This document shows, in pieces, positions 4,796 to 5,824 of a stretch of 5,824 nucleotides of DNA. Under the pieces are notes generated by a model. It searched no databases. It saw only the letters and a list, made by a program, of their open reading frames with translations, and was not told the origin of the DNA. The translations under genes and the position numbers were made by a program. This DNA is from Thermoflexibacter sp. (GTDB taxonomy: Bacteria; Bacteroidota; Bacteroidia; Cytophagales; Thermoflexibacteraceae): positions 1 through 5,824 of the forward strand of contig JALOMS010000329.1 in NCBI GenBank assembly GCA_025455345.1, read 5' to 3'. Numbering within the stretch: the first letter of the stretch is position 1; every line of letters begins with the position of its first letter.

Positions 4796-5824
4796 ATGAT
4801 AAAATCACCCAATCTCTTATTCTTGTTCATTCATAGTATATTATTAATAACTCTGTTGGCTTGTGATAAAAAAGAAAATATTAGTCCATCACCAGACGAT
4901 ATCTGGTCTGTAAGCACTCCCCTACCCTATCCTCTAAAAATTCCTGAAAAATTTAGTACCAATATCAGTATGCCTACTGATAACCCTCTGACTATCCAAG
5001 GAGTAGAGCTTGGGCGAATGTTATTTTATGAAAAAAGATTATCAGGTAACAATACAATGTCCTGCGCCTCCTGCCATAAACAGGAAAAAGCATTTAGCGA
5101 TGACCGAAGATTTAGTGTTGGTATTCAGGGAATTGCGGGAAATAAGAACTCTATGTCCTTAGCAAACCTGCTTTGGACAAATCGTTTTTTTTGGGACGGG
5201 CGAGCCAATAGCTTAGAACAGCAAGCCTTACAGCCTATCCAAGACCCCATAGAACTTCACCAAAATCTTGGACAGGCAATCAAAAAACTACAAGAAACGG
5301 ATATCTATCCACCTAAGTTTAAGTTAGTCTTTGGTAATGAGCAAATTACGGCAGAAAATGTCGCCAAAGCAATCGCCCAATTTGAACGTACGCTTATTTC
5401 TGCCAATTCAAAGTATGACAAATATCTTAGGGGAGAATACCAGCCTACAAATTTGGAACTCAAAGGATTAGATTTGTTTTTTACACACCCTATCCCCCAA
5501 GCAAACCTCAGAGGAGCTAACTGTGGGGACTGCCACTTACAAATCACTCTTTCAGGAGACCGAAATGGTTTTAAGGGATTTCATAACAATGGGCTTGACA
5601 ATGATGCAAACTTGAATGTTGGTTTACAGCGTATTACCAATAATCCTAATGACAGAGGTAAGTTCAAAGCCCCTACTTTGCGAAATATAGCTTTGACTGC
5701 TCCGTACATGCACGATGGAAGATTTACTTCTTTAGAACAAGTCTTAGAACATTATGACCAACATATAAGAATCAGTCAGACGCTTGACCCTCTGATACTT
5801 GAAGCGAGCAATGAGCAGTTTTTG
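4796..5824 (+). CDS. Di-heme cytochrome c peroxidase (CcpA/MauG family) lipoprotein, C-terminus beyond the window
   Basis: Such enzymes reduce hydrogen peroxide to water with electrons from small cytochromes, outside the cytoplasmic membrane. The frame is open for 343 codons to the window edge. A hydrophobic signal (7-22) ends in the lipobox Leu-Leu-Ala-Cys23, so the protein is probably membrane-anchored. The first heme site is CASCH (90-94), in the N-terminal peroxidatic domain. FFWDGR (131-136) carries the Trp (133) that lies between the hemes in this family. DPIEL (150-154) fits the NPVEM-like motif with the catalytic Glu (153). The second heme site is CGDCH (243-247). The motif KAPTLRNIALTAPYMHDGRF (291-310) supplies Met305, the likely second ligand of the C-terminal heme, as in classical peroxidases; MauG has Tyr there. 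Both heme sites and the Met favour peroxidase over MauG-type oxidation. Only a short C-terminal part should be missing. Confidence 0.95.
   Translation, partial: MIKSPNLLFLFIHSILLITLLACDKKENISPSPDDIWSVSTPLPYPLKIPEKFSTNISMPTDNPLTIQGVELGRMLFYEKRLSGNNTMSCASCHKQEKAFSDDRRFSVGIQGIAGNKNSMSLANLLWTNRFFWDGRANSLEQQALQPIQDPIELHQNLGQAIKKLQETDIYPPKFKLVFGNEQITAENVAKAIAQFERTLISANSKYDKYLRGEYQPTNLELKGLDLFFTHPIPQANLRGANCGDCHLQITLSGDRNGFKGFHNNGLDNDANLNVGLQRITNNPNDRGKFKAPTLRNIALTAPYMHDGRFTSLEQVLEHYDQHIRISQTLDPLILEASNEQFL

Noticed and set aside
5305..5547. Minus-strand frame of 80 codons within the peroxidase gene
   Set aside because: It is antisense to the CGDCH heme-binding region of an unmistakable peroxidase.

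Overview
The window looks like chromosomal DNA of a Bacteroidota member, possibly of the Cytophagales-like groups; the lineage below phylum is a guess. The signs are AT-rich intergenic DNA, A-rich sequence rather than Shine-Dalgarno motifs before the start codons, three exact matches to the Bacteroidota -7 promoter element TAnnTTTG placed sensibly before genes, two lipoprotein-type signal peptides, and a bacterial GroEL with a Gly/Met-rich tail. Most of it is ordinary housekeeping and accessory-redox DNA. I see no mobile element, CRISPR array, tRNA or rRNA.

Layout, left to right. (1) 1-79, minus strand: the first 26 codons of an SRPBCC/AHSA1-like gene that runs off the left edge. (2) 279-629, plus: a small four-helix membrane protein of the YvlD / phage-holin-4 superfamily. 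(3) 772-1419, plus: a SCO1/SenC-type copper lipoprotein; the longer reading frame from 655 is rejected. (4) A strong bidirectional terminator at 1429-1467 sits between SCO1 and the convergent gene. (5) 2226 down to 1470, minus: a STAS anti-sigma-factor antagonist followed, with a 32-nt overlap, by an RsbW/SpoIIAB-like ATP-binding protein. This is a compact partner-switching pair with no sigma factor or phosphatase beside it. (6) 4495 down to 2444, minus: groES then groEL, with a terminator after groEL. (7) A 300-bp divergent gap (4496-4795) holding the groES promoter and an unexplained series of alternative hairpins. (8) 4796 to the right edge, plus: a di-heme cytochrome c peroxidase lipoprotein, cut by the window end; the part present is open throughout.

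How the genes relate: GroES and GroEL form the folding chamber and are very probably co-transcribed. The STAS protein and the RsbW-like protein should bind each other, with phosphorylation of the STAS serine switching the interaction. SCO1 and the di-heme peroxidase are both cell-envelope redox proteins but belong to separate transcription units, so a functional link is only suggestive. The most speculative item is the leader-like structure at 4619-4740 upstream of the peroxidase. Four short segments can pair 1:2, 2:3 or 3:4, a short ORF ends between segments 1 and 2, and T-runs follow the hairpins. It resembles an attenuator but could be chance in AT-rich DNA.
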